A DNA stretch of 64,000 nt from contig NZ_CP034539.1 in assembly GCF_003963535.1 (NCBI RefSeq), forward strand, positions 8,804,001-8,868,000. Direction: 5' to 3'. Below the pieces are notes generated by a model. The model was not told the DNA's origin. It saw only the letters and a program-made list of their open reading frames with translations, and did not search any database. A program made the position numbers and the translations under genes. Shown piece by piece: positions 1-9,289 of the stretch. This DNA is from Streptomyces cyaneochromogenes (GTDB taxonomy: Bacteria; Actinomycetota; Actinomycetes; Streptomycetales; Streptomycetaceae). How positions within the stretch are numbered: the stretch's first letter is position 1; each line of letters starts with the position of its first letter.

Positions 1-228
1 GGACAGCAGATCCCTGAGCTCGTCGACGACGCCCTGGGTGGCGGTGCCGGCCGGGACCATCACCCATACCGTGCGCGGCGCGTCGAGCCGCTGGACCAGC
101 TCTTCGAGGTTCCTGACGTCGGAGACCTCGGGGTTGCGGTCGTAGCCGATGACGGTGTGGCCGGCGCGGCGGATCCGCTCGCGCATGTTGCCGCCCATCT
201 TGCCGAGACCGATGAGACCGAGCTGCAT
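1..228 (-). CDS. gnd: 6-phosphogluconate dehydrogenase (gnd), N-terminal part, runs off the window
   Basis: Only the first 76 codons are in the window; the gene continues beyond base 1. The protein starts MQLGLIGLGKMGGNM, a Rossmann NADP-binding loop (GLGKMG) typical of 6-phosphogluconate dehydrogenase, followed by the family-like RAGHTVIGYDRN segment. The enzyme oxidatively decarboxylates 6-phosphogluconate to ribulose 5-phosphate in the cytosol and makes NADPH. It starts 6 bp after the pgi stop and is the last visible gene of the tkt-tal-zwf-opcA-pgi operon, which supports the assignment. The decarboxylase domain cannot be checked, so a related 3-hydroxyacid dehydrogenase is formally possible, but the context makes gnd much more likely. 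Confidence 0.88.
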   Translation of the reverse strand, partial: MQLGLIGLGKMGGNMRERIRRAGHTVIGYDRNPEVSDVRNLEELVQRLDAPRTVWVMVPAGTATQGVVDELRDLLS

Positions 229-234
229 ATCAGT

Positions 235-1896
235 TCACACTTCCTTGAGTTCGCGGTAGGCGGCCACGAGGGCGGCGGTGGAGGCATCGAGGCCGGGGAC
301 GTCAGCGCCCTCGGTCAGCGCGGGCTCGACCCGCTTGGCGAGGACCTTGCCCAGCTCCACGCCCCACTGGTCGAAGGAGTCGATGTTCCAGACGGCCCCC
401 TGCACGAAGACCTTGTGCTCGTAGAGGGCGACCAGCTGGCCGAGGACCGACGGGGTCAGCTCGGGGGCGAGGATCGTGGTGGTGGGGTGGTTGCCGAGGA
501 AGGTGCGGTGCGGGACCTGTTCCTCGGGCACGCCCTCCGCGCGCACCTCGTCCGCGGTCTTGCCGAAGGCGAGGGCCTGCCCCTGGGCGAAGAGGTTCGC
601 CATCAACAGATCGTGCTGCGCCTTGAGTTCGTCGCTCAGCTCGGCGACCGGCCGGGCGAACCCGATCAGGTCGGCCGGGATCAGCCGGGTGCCCTGGTGG
701 ATCAGCTGGTAGTAGGCGTGCTGCCCGTTGGTGCCGGGCGTGCCCCACACGACCGGACCCGTCGTCCAGCCCACGACGTGGCCCTCGCGGTCCACCGACT
801 TGCCGTTGGACTCCATGTCGAGCTGCTGCAGATACGCCGTGAACTTCGACAGGTAGTGCGAGTACGGCAGCACCGCATGCGACTCGGCGCTGAGGAAATT
901 GCCGTACCAGATGCCCAACAGGCCCAGCAGTAGCGGGGCGTTGACCTCGGCGGGCGCGCTCCTGAAGTGCTCGTCGACGATGTGGAAGCCGTCGAGCATC
1001 TCCCGGAAGCGCTCCGGGCCGATGGCGATCATGAGCGAGAGCCCGATGGCCGAGTCGTACGAGTAGCGCCCGCCGACCCAGTCCCAGAACTCGAACATGT
1101 TGTCCGGGTCGATGCCGAAGTCCGCCACCTTCTCGGCGTTGGTCGACAGCGCGACGAAGTGCCGGGCGACCGCCTTGTCCTCGCCGCCGAGCCCGGCCAG
1201 CAGCCAGGAACGGGCCGACGTGGCGTTGGTGATCGTCTCGATCGTGGTGAACGTCTTGGAGGCGACGATGAACAGCGTCTCCGCCGGATCCAGGTCCCGG
1301 ACCGCCTCGTGGAGGTCGGCGCCGTCGACGTTGGAGACGAACCGGAGCGTCAACTCCCGTGCCGTGAACGGTCGCAGCGCCTCGTACGCCATGGCAGGGC
1401 CGAGGTCGGAGCCGCCGATGCCGATGTTGACGACGTTGCGGATACGGCGGCCCGTGTGGCCGGTCCACTCGCCGGAGCGGACGCGGTCGGCGAACGCGCT
1501 CATCTTGTCCAGCACCGCGTGGACCTTGGGCACGACGTTCTCGCCGTCCACCTCGATCACCGCGTCCCGCGGCGCCCGCAGCGCGGTGTGCAGCACCGCC
1601 CGGTCCTCGGTGACGTTGATCCTCTCGCCGCGGAACATGGCGTCGCGCAGCCCGAACACGTCGGTGGCGGTGGCCAGTTCCTGGAGCAGGGCGAGCGTCT
1701 CGTCGTTGATCAGGTGCTTGGAGTAGTCGATGCGCAGATCGCCGACGCGCACGACGTACCGCTCGGCGCGGGAGGGATCGGCCGCGAACAGCTCACGCAG
1801 CCGCGGGCGCTGAAGGGCCTCCGCGCGATGGTCGTCGAGAGCCGCCCACTCGGGGCGCCGGGTCAGCCTGGGGAAGTCGGACGGTGCGTCAGACAT
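235..1896 (-). CDS. pgi: glucose-6-phosphate isomerase
   Basis: A 553-aa phosphoglucose isomerase, the usual length, interconverting glucose 6-phosphate and fructose 6-phosphate. Visible family features are the SIS-fold segment NIGIGGSDLGP, the signature WVGGRYSYDSAIGLS, and MESNGKSV with the catalytic region glutamate. I place the start at MSDAPSDF because it overlaps the opcA stop by 8 bp; a longer reading from base 1923 adds nine residues that do not look like the family. In this operon the enzyme can recycle fructose 6-phosphate from transaldolase/transketolase back to glucose 6-phosphate, closing the oxidative pentose cycle for NADPH. Streptomycetes often hold a second pgi elsewhere. Confidence 0.96.
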   Translation of the reverse strand: MSDAPSDFPRLTRRPEWAALDDHRAEALQRPRLRELFAADPSRAERYVVRVGDLRIDYSKHLINDETLALLQELATATDVFGLRDAMFRGERINVTEDRAVLHTALRAPRDAVIEVDGENVVPKVHAVLDKMSAFADRVRSGEWTGHTGRRIRNVVNIGIGGSDLGPAMAYEALRPFTARELTLRFVSNVDGADLHEAVRDLDPAETLFIVASKTFTTIETITNATSARSWLLAGLGGEDKAVARHFVALSTNAEKVADFGIDPDNMFEFWDWVGGRYSYDSAIGLSLMIAIGPERFREMLDGFHIVDEHFRSAPAEVNAPLLLGLLGIWYGNFLSAESHAVLPYSHYLSKFTAYLQQLDMESNGKSVDREGHVVGWTTGPVVWGTPGTNGQHAYYQLIHQGTRLIPADLIGFARPVAELSDELKAQHDLLMANLFAQGQALAFGKTADEVRAEGVPEEQVPHRTFLGNHPTTTILAPELTPSVLGQLVALYEHKVFVQGAVWNIDSFDQWGVELGKVLAKRVEPALTEGADVPGLDASTAALVAAYRELKEV

Positions 1897-2824
1897 GGTC
1901 AGGGGTCTCCTTGGGGGCCTCACCGCGCAGGGCGATGGCGTACATCTCGTCCGCGTCGAGGCGCCTGAGCTCCTCGGCGATGAGTTCGGAGGTGGTGCGG
2001 ACCTTCAACGCGAGGGTGCGGGACGGCTGGCCGGGCAGGGTCAGCGTGGCCAGCGGGCCCTCGGGGCGGTCGATGACGATCTCGCCGCTCTCGGTGCCCA
2101 GGCGCACGCCGGTGACGACCGGTCCGGCGGTGACCACCCGCTCGGCGGTGACGTGCAGGCGGGCCTCCAGCCAGCGGGCCAGCAGCTCGGCCGCCGGGTT
2201 GTCGGCCTCGGCCTCCACGGCCGCCGAGAGGATCGGCACCCGGGCCTGGTCCAGCGCCGCCGCGAGCATGGAGCGCCAGGGGGTGAGCCGGGTCCAGGCG
2301 AGGTCGGTGTCGCCGGGCGCGTAGGAGCGGGCCCGGGACTCCAGTTCCGCCTGCGGGTTCTCGGTGGTGTACAGGTCGGTGATCCGGCGCTGGGCCAGCG
2401 CCCCCAGCGGGTCCTTCGCGGGGTTCTCGGGCGCGTCCACCGGCCACCACACCACGACCGGGGCGTCCGGCAGCAGCAGCGGCAGCACCACCGAGTCGGC
2501 GTGGTCGGACACCTCGCCGTACATGCGCAGCACGACCGTCTCGCCGGTGCCGGCGTCCGCGCCCACCCGGACCTCGGCGTCGAGGTGGGAGCGGGTGCGG
2601 TCGCGCGGGGTGCGGGCGTGCCGTTTGATGACGACCAGGGTGCGGGCGGGGTGCTCGTGCGACGCCTCCTCCGCCGCCTTGATCGAGTCGTACGCGTTCT
2701 CCTCGTCCGTGACGATGACCATCGTCAGGACCATGCCCACGGCGGGCGTGCCGATCGCGCGGCGGCCCTGCACCAGCGCCTTGTTGATCTTGCTTGCCGT
2801 GGTGTCGGTCAGGTCGATCTTCAT
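1889..2824 (-). CDS. opcA: glucose-6-phosphate dehydrogenase assembly protein OpcA
   Basis: A 311-aa protein beginning MKIDLTDTTASKINKAL, with the VVWWPVDAPENPAKDPLGALAQRRITDL region typical of actinobacterial OpcA. OpcA is a non-catalytic partner that helps the Zwf tetramer form or stay active and transmits redox/allosteric control. It overlaps zwf by 4 bp (ATGA) on its upstream side and pgi by 8 bp on its downstream side, so translation of the three is probably coupled. The zwf-opcA neighbour pair is near universal in actinobacteria and cyanobacteria. Assignment rests on context plus the recognisable N terminus. Confidence 0.94.
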   Translation of the reverse strand: MKIDLTDTTASKINKALVQGRRAIGTPAVGMVLTMVIVTDEENAYDSIKAAEEASHEHPARTLVVIKRHARTPRDRTRSHLDAEVRVGADAGTGETVVLRMYGEVSDHADSVVLPLLLPDAPVVVWWPVDAPENPAKDPLGALAQRRITDLYTTENPQAELESRARSYAPGDTDLAWTRLTPWRSMLAAALDQARVPILSAAVEAEADNPAAELLARWLEARLHVTAERVVTAGPVVTGVRLGTESGEIVIDRPEGPLATLTLPGQPSRTLALKVRTTSELIAEELRRLDADEMYAIALRGEAPKETPDHV

Positions 2825-4362
2825 GGCCTGCGCCAGCTCCGTCCGTCTCGTGCGAGCATCTCGTCGGCTTCCTCGGGTCCCCAGCTCCCGGACGCGTACT
2901 GCGCCGGCTTGCCGTGCCTGTCCCAGTACTCCTCGATCGGGTCGAGGATCTTCCAGGACTCTTCCACTTCCTGGTGACGGGGGAACAGATTGGCGTCCCC
3001 GAGGAGGACATCCAGGATGAGCCGCTCGTACGCCTCCGGGCTGGACTCCGTGAACGACTCGCCGTAGGCGAAGTCCATCGTCACGTCCCGGATCTCCATG
3101 GAGGTACCCGGCACCTTGGACCCGAACCGCACCGTGATGCCCTCGTCCGGCTGGACGCGGATGACGATGGCGTTCTGGCCGAGCTCCTCGGTGGCGGTGG
3201 AGTCGAACGGGGAGTGCGGCGCCCGCTGGAAGACGACGGCGATCTCCGTGACCCGCCGCCCGAGCCGCTTGCCGGTGCGCAGGTAGAACGGCACGCCCGC
3301 CCAGCGCCGGTTGTCGACGTTCAGCTTGACGGCGGCGTAGGTGTCGGTCTTGGACTTCGGGTCGATGCCGTCTTCCTGGAGGTAGCCGAGCACCTGCTCA
3401 CCGCCCTGCCAGCCGCCCGCGTACTGCCCGCGCACGGTGTGCTTGCCGAGGTCCTCCGGCACCTTCACGGCCCTGAGCACCTTCAGCTTCTCCGTCAGCA
3501 GCGACGCGGCGTCGAAGGCGGCCGGTTCCTCCATCGCGGTGAGCGCCATCAGCTGGAGCAGGTGGTTCTGGATGACGTCACGGGCCGAGCCGATGCCGTC
3601 GTAATAGCCCGCCCGGCCGCCGATGCCGATGTCCTCGGCCATCGTGATCTGGATGTGGTCGACGTACGACCGGTTCCAGATCGGCTCGAACATCTGGTTG
3701 GCGAAGCGCAGCGCCAGGATGTTCTGGACGGTCTCCTTGCCCAGGTAGTGGTCGATCCGGAAGACCTGCTCCGGGTCGAACACGTCGTGCACGATCTCGT
3801 TCAGCTCCCGGGCGCTCGCGAGGTCGTGCCCGAACGGCTTCTCGATGACCGCGCGCCGCCAGGACCCCTCGGGGGCGTCCGCCAGGCCGTGCTTCTTCAG
3901 CTGCTGAACGACCTTCGGGAAGAACTTCGGCGGTACGGAGAGGTAGAAGGCGTAGTTGCCGCTCGTGCCGCGCGCCGCGTCCAGCTCGTCGACCGTCCGG
4001 CGCAGCTGCTCGAAGGCCGTGTCGTCGTCGAAGTCGCCGGGGATGAACCGCATGCCCTCGGAGAGCTGCTGCCAGACCTCCTCGCGGAACTCGGTGCGGG
4101 CGTGCTCGCGCACCGAGTCGTGCACGATCTGCGCGAAGTCCTCGTCCTCCCAGTCCCGGCGGGCGAACCCGACGAGCGAGAAGCCCGGCGGCAGCATCCC
4201 GCGGTTGGCGAGGTCGTACACGGCCGGCATCAGCTTCTTGCGGGACAGGTCGCCGGTGACGCCGAAGATGACGAGCCCGGACGGGCCCGCGATCCGGGGC
4301 AGACGGCGGTCACGCGGGTCACGCAGGGGGTTGTCCCAGTCGTAGTCCCAGTCGGAGGTCAT
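2821..4362 (-). CDS. zwf: glucose-6-phosphate 1-dehydrogenase
   Basis: A 513-aa enzyme of normal length catalysing the first oxidative step of the pentose phosphate pathway, glucose 6-phosphate to 6-phosphogluconolactone with NADP+. The N-terminal Rossmann loop reads FGVTGDLSRKKLMPA; the substrate/catalytic signature RIDHYLGKETVQN is intact; IEKPFGHDL is also present. Start and stop overlap neighbours by 4 bp on each side (tal stop/zwf ATG and zwf stop/opcA ATG), marking a tightly coupled operon. A 6-phosphogluconolactonase gene is not visible here; it may lie to the left or elsewhere. Confidence 0.97.
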   Translation of the reverse strand: MTSDWDYDWDNPLRDPRDRRLPRIAGPSGLVIFGVTGDLSRKKLMPAVYDLANRGMLPPGFSLVGFARRDWEDEDFAQIVHDSVREHARTEFREEVWQQLSEGMRFIPGDFDDDTAFEQLRRTVDELDAARGTSGNYAFYLSVPPKFFPKVVQQLKKHGLADAPEGSWRRAVIEKPFGHDLASARELNEIVHDVFDPEQVFRIDHYLGKETVQNILALRFANQMFEPIWNRSYVDHIQITMAEDIGIGGRAGYYDGIGSARDVIQNHLLQLMALTAMEEPAAFDAASLLTEKLKVLRAVKVPEDLGKHTVRGQYAGGWQGGEQVLGYLQEDGIDPKSKTDTYAAVKLNVDNRRWAGVPFYLRTGKRLGRRVTEIAVVFQRAPHSPFDSTATEELGQNAIVIRVQPDEGITVRFGSKVPGTSMEIRDVTMDFAYGESFTESSPEAYERLILDVLLGDANLFPRHQEVEESWKILDPIEEYWDRHGKPAQYASGSWGPEEADEMLARDGRSWRRP

Positions 4363-5522
4363 GCTGCGTCAGCTCCCTTGCTGCTGAGCGACTTCTTCAC
4401 GGCGTTCAAGAGGTCCTGCCACGCCACCTCGAACTTGGCGACGCCCTCGTCCTCCAGTTGGGTGACGACCTCGTCGTAGGAGACTCCGAGTGCCTCCACG
4501 GCGGCCAGATCGGCGCGCGCCTGCGCGTAGCCGCCGGTCACCGTGTCGCCGGTGATCCCGCCGTGGTCGGCGGTGGCGTTCAAGGTGGCCTCGGGCATCG
4601 TGTTGACGGTGCCGGGCGCGACCAGCTCGTCGACGTACAGGGTGTCCTTGTAGGCGGGGTCCTTCACGCCCGTCGAGGCCCACAGCGGGCGCTGCTTGTT
4701 GGCCCTGGCGCCGGCGAGGGCGGTCCAGCGGTCGCCGCCGCGTGTCGAATTGTCGGCAGAGCCGAACCCATCCTCGTACGCCTCGTAGGCGAGGCGGGCG
4801 TTGGCGAGCGCCGCCCTTCCCTTGAGCGCGAGGGCCTGGTCGGTGCCGATCGCCGTCAGCCGCTTGTCGATCTCGGAGTCGACGCGGGAGACGAAGAAGG
4901 ACGCCACGGAGTGGATGCCGGACAGGTCCAGGCCCTTCGCCGCGGCCTTCTCCAGACCGGCGAGGTAGGCGTCCATGACCTCGCGGTAGCGCTCCAGGGA
5001 GAAGATCAGCGTGACGTTGACGCTGATGCCCTGGGCGATGACCTCGGTGATGGCGGGCAGACCGGCCTTCGTCGCCGGGATCTTGATCATCACGTTGGGG
5101 CGGTCGACCAGCCAGGCGAGCTGCTTGGCCTCGGCGATGGTGGCCACCGTGTGGTGGGCGAGGCGCGGGTCGACCTCGATGGAGACCCGGCCGTCGCGGC
5201 CGTCGGTGGCGTCGTACACGGGCCGCAGGATGTCGGCGGCGGCGCGCACGTCGGCGGTGGTCATCATCCGTACGGCCTCGTCGACCGTGACGCCCCGCAC
5301 CGCGAGGTCGGCGAGCTGCTCCTCGTAGCCCTCACCGGAGCCGATGGCGGCCTGGAAGATGGACGGGTTGGTGGTGACACCCACGACGTTCTTGGTGGCG
5401 ATCAGTTCGGCGAGGTTCCCGGACTCGATCCGCTTGCGCGACAAGTCGTCCAGCCAGATGGAGACGCCCTCGTCGGAGAGGCGCTTCAGGGTGCCCGCGG
5501 TGGTGGTTGCTTCGGTGGTCAC
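4359..5522 (-). CDS. tal: transaldolase
   Basis: A 387-aa transaldolase of the actinobacterial class, moving a dihydroxyacetone unit between sedoheptulose 7-phosphate and glyceraldehyde 3-phosphate. The motif MIKIPATKAG carries the Schiff-base lysine, and GVTTNPSIFQAAI is the family N-terminal strand. I choose the GTG at 5520-5522 (protein MTTEATTTAGTLKRL) because a GGAAG ribosome site lies upstream and the protein then aligns with the family; the reading frame stays open further upstream into non-family sequence. It lies 28 bp after tkt and overlaps zwf by 4 bp. Confidence 0.95.
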   Translation of the reverse strand: MTTEATTTAGTLKRLSDEGVSIWLDDLSRKRIESGNLAELIATKNVVGVTTNPSIFQAAIGSGEGYEEQLADLAVRGVTVDEAVRMMTTADVRAAADILRPVYDATDGRDGRVSIEVDPRLAHHTVATIAEAKQLAWLVDRPNVMIKIPATKAGLPAITEVIAQGISVNVTLIFSLERYREVMDAYLAGLEKAAAKGLDLSGIHSVASFFVSRVDSEIDKRLTAIGTDQALALKGRAALANARLAYEAYEDGFGSADNSTRGGDRWTALAGARANKQRPLWASTGVKDPAYKDTLYVDELVAPGTVNTMPEATLNATADHGGITGDTVTGGYAQARADLAAVEALGVSYDEVVTQLEDEGVAKFEVAWQDLLNAVKKSLSSKGADAA

Positions 5523-5550
5523 AGTGATCAACTTCCTTCTGGCGTTCGGA

Positions 5551-7644
5551 TCAACCGCGGTCGGCAGCAAGGCCCGTAGTTGAATGGAATGCGGCCCGGG
5601 CTGCGGCGGCGACGTTCTCGGGGGTGAAGCCGTACTCGGCGAACAGGGTCCTCGCGTCGGCGGAGGCGCCGAAATGCTCCAGGGAGACGATGCGCCCGGC
5701 ATCGCCCACGAACCGGTACCAGGTCAGCCCGATCCCGGCCTCCACCGCGACCCGCGCCTTCACGGCCGGCGGCAGCACGCTGTCCCGGTACTCGCGCGGC
5801 TGCTCCTCGAACCACTCCACGGACGGCATCGACACGACACGGGTACCGATCCCCTCGGCCTCCAACACCTCCCGCGCGGCGACGGCGAGCCGGACCTCGG
5901 AACCGGTGGCGATGAGGACCACGTCCGGCGACTCGGTCGACGACTCCTGGAGGATGTAACCGCCCTTCGCCGCATCGGAGTTGGGCGCGTACGTCGGCAC
6001 GCCCTGCCGGGTGAGCGCGAGCCCGTGCGGGGCCGGGTGGGTGGCGTGCCGCTTGAGGATCTCGGCCCAGGCGACGGCGGTCTCGTTGGCGTCGGCCGGG
6101 CGGACGATGTTCAGGCCCGGGATGGCGCGCAGCGAGGCGAGGTGCTCGACCGGCTGGTGGGTGGGGCCGTCCTCACCGAGGCCGACGGAGTCGTGCGTCC
6201 AGACGTAGGTCACCGGCAACTGCATCAGGGCGGACATGCGGACGGCGTTGCGCATGTAGTCGGAGAACACCAGGAACGTGCCGCCGTAGATACGGGTGTT
6301 GCCGTGCAGCGCGATGCCGTTCATCTCCGCGGCCATCGAGAACTCGCGGATGCCGAAGTGGACGGTGCGGCCGTAAGGGTCGGCCTCGGGCAGCGGGTTG
6401 TCCTTCGGCAGGAACGAACTCGTCTTGTCGATGGTGGTGTTGTTGGAGCCGGCCAGGTCGGCGGAGCCGCCCCACAGCTCCGGGATGACGGCGCCGAGCG
6501 CCTGGAGCACCTTGCCAGAGGCGGCGCGGGTGGCGACCGACTTGCCCTCCTCGAAGACCGGGATCGAGGACTCCCAGCCCTCGGGCAGCTGACCGGCGAC
6601 GATCCGGTCGAACAGCTGGGCGCGCTCGGGGTTGGCGGCGCGCCAGGTGCCGAGCTGCTTGTCCCAGGCGGCGTGCGCCTCGGCACCCCGGTCCAGGGCC
6701 CGGCGGGAGTGGGCGAGGACCTCCTCGGCCACCTCGAAGGACCGCTCGGGGTCGAAGCCGAGGATGCGCTTGGTGGCGGCGATCTCGTCGGTGCCGAGGG
6801 CGGAGCCGTGGGAGGCCTCGGTGTTCTGCGCGTTCGGGGCGGGCCAGGCGATGATCGTGCGCATCGCGATGATCGAGGGGCGCTCGGTCTCGGCCTGCGC
6901 GGCCTTCAGCGCCGCGTACAGCTCGGCCACGTCGATGTCGCCGCCCAGCGCGGGCTCGACGCGCTGCACGTGCCAGCCGTACGCCTCGTAGCGCCCCAGC
7001 ACGTCCTCGGAGAACGCGGTCGCGGTGTCGCCCTCGATGGAGATGTGGTTGTCGTCGTAGAGGAAGACGAGGTTGCCGAGCTTCTGATGGCCGGCGAGCG
7101 AGGAGGCCTCGGCGGAGACGCCCTCCTGCAGGTCGCCGTCGGAGACGATCGCCCAGATGGTGTGGTCGAACGGGGACTCGCCCTGCGGGGCGTCGGGGTC
7201 GAACAGGCCGCGCTCGTAGCGGGCGGCCATCGCCATGCCGACCGCGTTGGCGACGCCCTGGCCGAGCGGGCCGGTCGTCGTCTCGACCCCCGCCGTGTGC
7301 CCGTACTCGGGGTGACCCGGTGTCTTCGAACCGTGGGTCCGGAACGCCTTGAGGTCGTCGAGCTCCAGCTCGTACCCGGCGAGGAAGAGCTGGGTGTAGA
7401 GGGTCAGCGAGGTGTGGCCGGGGGAGAGAACGAAACGATCCCGTCCGGTCCACTCAGGGTCGGCGGGATCGTGACGCATCACCTTCTGAAAGATCGTGTA
7501 CGCGGCCGGGGCGAGGCTCATCGCGGTGCCCGGGTGGCCGTTGCCGACCCGCTGTACGGCATCCGCCGCCAAAAGACGCGCGGTGTCGACGGCACGCCGG
7601 TCGAGTTCGGTCCATTCGAAGCTGTCCGGTGTCTGCGTGCTCAT
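5551..7644 (-). CDS. tkt: transketolase
   Basis: A 697-aa thiamine-diphosphate enzyme, full length, transferring two-carbon ketol units between pentose and triose/hexose phosphates. Seen in order: RVGNGHPGTAMSLAP at the N terminus, the ThDP/metal segment VSDGDLQEG followed by YDDNHIS, and the pyrimidine-domain stretch FSDYMRNAVRMSALM. I start at MSTQTPDSFEWT, which has GAGGAC upstream; the open frame continues upstream as arginine/proline-rich non-family sequence. It is the first gene of the operon and faces a divergent AraC-type gene across a region holding a strong palindrome, so operon control is probably exerted there. Confidence 0.97.
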   Translation of the reverse strand: MSTQTPDSFEWTELDRRAVDTARLLAADAVQRVGNGHPGTAMSLAPAAYTIFQKVMRHDPADPEWTGRDRFVLSPGHTSLTLYTQLFLAGYELELDDLKAFRTHGSKTPGHPEYGHTAGVETTTGPLGQGVANAVGMAMAARYERGLFDPDAPQGESPFDHTIWAIVSDGDLQEGVSAEASSLAGHQKLGNLVFLYDDNHISIEGDTATAFSEDVLGRYEAYGWHVQRVEPALGGDIDVAELYAALKAAQAETERPSIIAMRTIIAWPAPNAQNTEASHGSALGTDEIAATKRILGFDPERSFEVAEEVLAHSRRALDRGAEAHAAWDKQLGTWRAANPERAQLFDRIVAGQLPEGWESSIPVFEEGKSVATRAASGKVLQALGAVIPELWGGSADLAGSNNTTIDKTSSFLPKDNPLPEADPYGRTVHFGIREFSMAAEMNGIALHGNTRIYGGTFLVFSDYMRNAVRMSALMQLPVTYVWTHDSVGLGEDGPTHQPVEHLASLRAIPGLNIVRPADANETAVAWAEILKRHATHPAPHGLALTRQGVPTYAPNSDAAKGGYILQESSTESPDVVLIATGSEVRLAVAAREVLEAEGIGTRVVSMPSVEWFEEQPREYRDSVLPPAVKARVAVEAGIGLTWYRFVGDAGRIVSLEHFGASADARTLFAEYGFTPENVAAAARAAFHSTTGLAADRG

Positions 7645-7694
7645 CTTCAAAAGTCCTCGATCAGAGCGAAGTGGCTGGTCCAACGCGTTCAAAA

Positions 7695-7713
7695 GTAAAA
7701 GTCTGACTTTTAC
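7695..7713. promoter_or_regulatory. perfect 19-bp palindrome between tkt and the AraC-type gene
   Basis: GTAAAAGTCTGACTTTTAC is a 9-bp inverted repeat with a single central base. It sits about 50 bp upstream of the tkt ATG and about 107 bp upstream of the divergent regulator. A further half-site AAAAGTC occurs at 7649-7655, overlapping the tkt ribosome-site region. The A/T-rich symmetric core stands out in a GC-rich genome and looks like an operator. AraC proteins usually bind direct repeats, so a different dimeric regulator is possible. Confidence 0.65.
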
Positions 7714-7820
7714 GAGGGAAGGTCGGCGTGTGTCAGGCTGTGGTGAAAGTGGGACACCGCGGCGGGCGCGGCGCACGGCTGAGCGCGGGTCGTGCACGAC
7801 TGAGACGGCATGAGACGGAC

Positions 7821-8744
7821 ATGGTGGACACAAGGGCCCAAGGCGGAACGGGCCGAGAGGGCGACGGCGAGGGCGGCGGCGACCCGATCCGAACGTTCCC
7901 CTTCCCGGTGGATCTGAGCGTCCTCGGCGTCGGCATGCACGTCGGCCCGATGGGCTCGGGCCGCACCTGGCACGCCGCCGACGCACCGCTGGAGCGCGTC
8001 CACCGCATCGACTTCCACGTCGTGATGCTCTTCGGCGAGGGACCGGTCCGGCACATGGTCGACTTCGCCGAGTACGAGGCGAAGGCCGGCGACCTGCTGT
8101 GGATCCGCCCCGGGCAGGTCCACCGCTTCTCCCGCACCAGCGACTACCGGGGCACCGTCCTGACGATGCAACCCGGCTTCCTGCCCCGCGCCACAGTCGA
8201 GGCCACCGGCCTCTACCGCTACGACCTCCCGCCCCTGCTCCGCCCCGACGACGCCCAGCTCACCGCCCTGCGCTCCTCCCTCACCCAACTCCGGTGCGAG
8301 TACGAGGACACGACGACCCTCCCCCTGAGCCTGCACACGGCGGTCCTGCGCCACTCGCTGACGGCGTTCCTCCTGCGCCTCGCCCACCTCGCCGCGAGCT
8401 CGGCGGAGGCCGTGCGCCACCAGGGCGACACCACCTTCACCCTCTTCCGGGACGCGGTGGAGCGGGGCTTCGCCACCAACCACAGCGTCAGCGCCTACGC
8501 CGACCAGCTCGGTTACTCCCGCCGCACCCTCGTCCGCGCGGTCCGCGCCGCCACCGGCGAGACCCCCAAGGGCTTCATCGACAAGCGCGTGATCCTGGAG
8601 GCGAAACGGCTCCTCGCGCACACGGACCTGCCGATCGGCCGCGTGGGCGCGTCGATCGGGTTCCCGGACGCCGCGAACTTCTCCAAGTTCTTCCACCAGC
8701 ACACGGAGGTGACGCCGGCGGTGTTCCGGGCGGAGTTGAGGTGA
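7821..8744 (+). CDS. AraC-family transcriptional regulator with cupin-like sensor domain
   Basis: A 307-aa regulator. Residues about 20-150 resemble the AraC cupin ligand pocket (GDLLWIRPGQVHRFS is the typical cupin edge). Residues about 215-305 carry the two helix-turn-helix units, with YADQLGYSRRTLVRAVRAAT and IGRVGASIGFPDAANFSKFF as recognition segments. I start at the ATG at 7821, preceded by GAGACGG; the frame is open further up from 7728 but lacks a ribosome site. It is divergent from the pentose phosphate operon, so it is a candidate sensor controlling tkt. The ligand cannot be told from sequence. Confidence 0.9.
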   Translation: MVDTRAQGGTGREGDGEGGGDPIRTFPFPVDLSVLGVGMHVGPMGSGRTWHAADAPLERVHRIDFHVVMLFGEGPVRHMVDFAEYEAKAGDLLWIRPGQVHRFSRTSDYRGTVLTMQPGFLPRATVEATGLYRYDLPPLLRPDDAQLTALRSSLTQLRCEYEDTTTLPLSLHTAVLRHSLTAFLLRLAHLAASSAEAVRHQGDTTFTLFRDAVERGFATNHSVSAYADQLGYSRRTLVRAVRAATGETPKGFIDKRVILEAKRLLAHTDLPIGRVGASIGFPDAANFSKFFHQHTEVTPAVFRAELR

Positions 8745-8799
8745 GGCAGGCCCGGCGGTTCGCCTTGACAGGCGGGACGTACTTCTTTACGAAAACCGC

Positions 8800-9231
8800 A
8801 TGGCAGTCAATAAGAACGACCAGGAAGACCCGGTCCCCGTGTCCGCGCCGGACCTGGACATCGCGGCATCCCGCGCCTCCGTCGCCTTCCTCGAACGCCT
8901 CGCCGACAAACTCGGCGGTAGCGCCTCGGTCACGGCCGTCTACGGCGAACCCGTCACCAGCGACGGCATCACCGTCATCCCGGTCGCCAAGATCGCCTAC
9001 GGCTTCGGGGGCGGGGCTGGACGCTCGGTCGAGGGCGGCAAGGTCGGGGACGGTGAAGGCGGTGGGGGAGGAGTGGAGGCCAAACCCCTCGGCTACATCG
9101 AGATCCGGGACGGCGTCGCGACGTACAAGCCGATCCGGAACACCTGGGGCGACGTCGTGCTCCCCCTCGCCGCACTCCTCGTCGGCGCAGCGCTCCCGAA
9201 GGCCCTCCGACTGCTACGCCGACGCCGCTGA
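8800..9231 (+). CDS. GerW/YtfJ-family sporulation protein
   Basis: A 143-aa protein with the GerW (YtfJ) pattern: an N-terminal helix, then GEPVTSDGITVIPVAKIAYGFGGGAG, a glycine-rich middle, and a C-terminal strand GYIEIRDGVATYKPI followed by a short hydrophobic segment (VVLPLAALLVGAALPKAL) and a basic tail. The C-terminal hydrophobic stretch plus RLLRRRR suggests tail anchoring in the membrane. In Bacillus YtfJ has a role in spore germination; the Streptomyces function is less clear. It stands alone, 55 bp after the AraC-type gene. Confidence 0.88.
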   Translation: MAVNKNDQEDPVPVSAPDLDIAASRASVAFLERLADKLGGSASVTAVYGEPVTSDGITVIPVAKIAYGFGGGAGRSVEGGKVGDGEGGGGGVEAKPLGYIEIRDGVATYKPIRNTWGDVVLPLAALLVGAALPKALRLLRRRR

Positions 9232-9289
9232 ACGTGCCGATGCCGCGCGAGGACGGCCGAGACCTCGCGAGGCACCGTCAACACACGCC

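Noticed and set aside
157..4479. Long plus-strand frames across the pentose phosphate operon
   Set aside because: The minus-strand genes are full-length known enzymes with overlapping starts and stops; the plus frames are Gly/Val/Arg-rich mirror frames.
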